Source of the DNA: Acidisarcina sp.
Lineage (GTDB): Bacteria; Acidobacteriota; Blastocatellia; Pyrinomonadales; Pyrinomonadaceae
Length of the DNA stretch: 6,103 nt
Assembly (NCBI GenBank): GCA_021155145.1
Contig: JAJNPX010000271.1
Coordinates: forward strand, 1-6,103
Direction of reading: 5' to 3'
Shown here in pieces: positions 6,092-6,103 of this stretch. How positions within the stretch are numbered: position 1 is the stretch's first letter; every line of letters starts with the position of its first letter. The translations under genes were made by a program, and so were the position numbers. The notes under the pieces are model-generated. The model saw only the letters and a list, made by a program, of their open reading frames with translations, made no database searches and was not told where the DNA came from.

Positions 6092-6103
6092 AGAAGTTAC
6101 GCA

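Overview
The window is a GC-rich bacterial segment with five protein-coding genes, all on the + strand. I see no RNA genes, mobile elements or CRISPR. GC-rich codon use, poor Shine-Dalgarno sites and the mix of families (FGE-like domain, PEGA/TPR-type exported protein, STAS, HD-GYP, GHKL kinase) suggest a signalling-rich phylum. Acidobacteriota (Blastocatellia-like) is my best guess, but it rests on general resemblance and not on any marker gene.

Region 1 (1-1503) is the 3' part of a gene whose reading frame is open at the left edge. It carries a winged-helix-like segment, a weakly recognisable middle domain and a C-terminal RsbW/SpoIIAB-type ATPase (anti-sigma/anti-antagonist kinase). After a 118-bp gap, region 2 (1622-4260) holds two genes coupled by an ATGA overlap. 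The first encodes a zinc-ribbon, single-pass membrane protein with an extracytoplasmic formylglycine-generating-enzyme-like (FGE-like) domain that lacks the catalytic cysteines. The second encodes an exported protein with two PEGA-like beta domains, a TPR-like helical stretch and an unassigned C-terminal domain. Region 3 (4261-4375) is a markedly AT-rich intergenic block, probably a promoter region. Region 4 (4376-6059) holds a STAS-domain anti-sigma-factor antagonist followed 28 bp later by a GAF/HD-GYP cyclic-di-GMP phosphodiesterase. A strong hairpin follows at 6065-6091.

Read together, the window resembles a signalling neighbourhood. There is an envelope module (FGE-like membrane protein plus exported PEGA/TPR protein), a partner-switching pair (GHKL kinase and STAS protein with a conserved phospho-acceptor serine) and a second-messenger output (HD-GYP). 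The domain calls come from visible motifs. That these parts act on one another is inference from proximity. No plainly novel system can be proven from the sequence alone; the most unusual items are the kinase fusion in gene 1 and the membrane FGE-like/PEGA pair.
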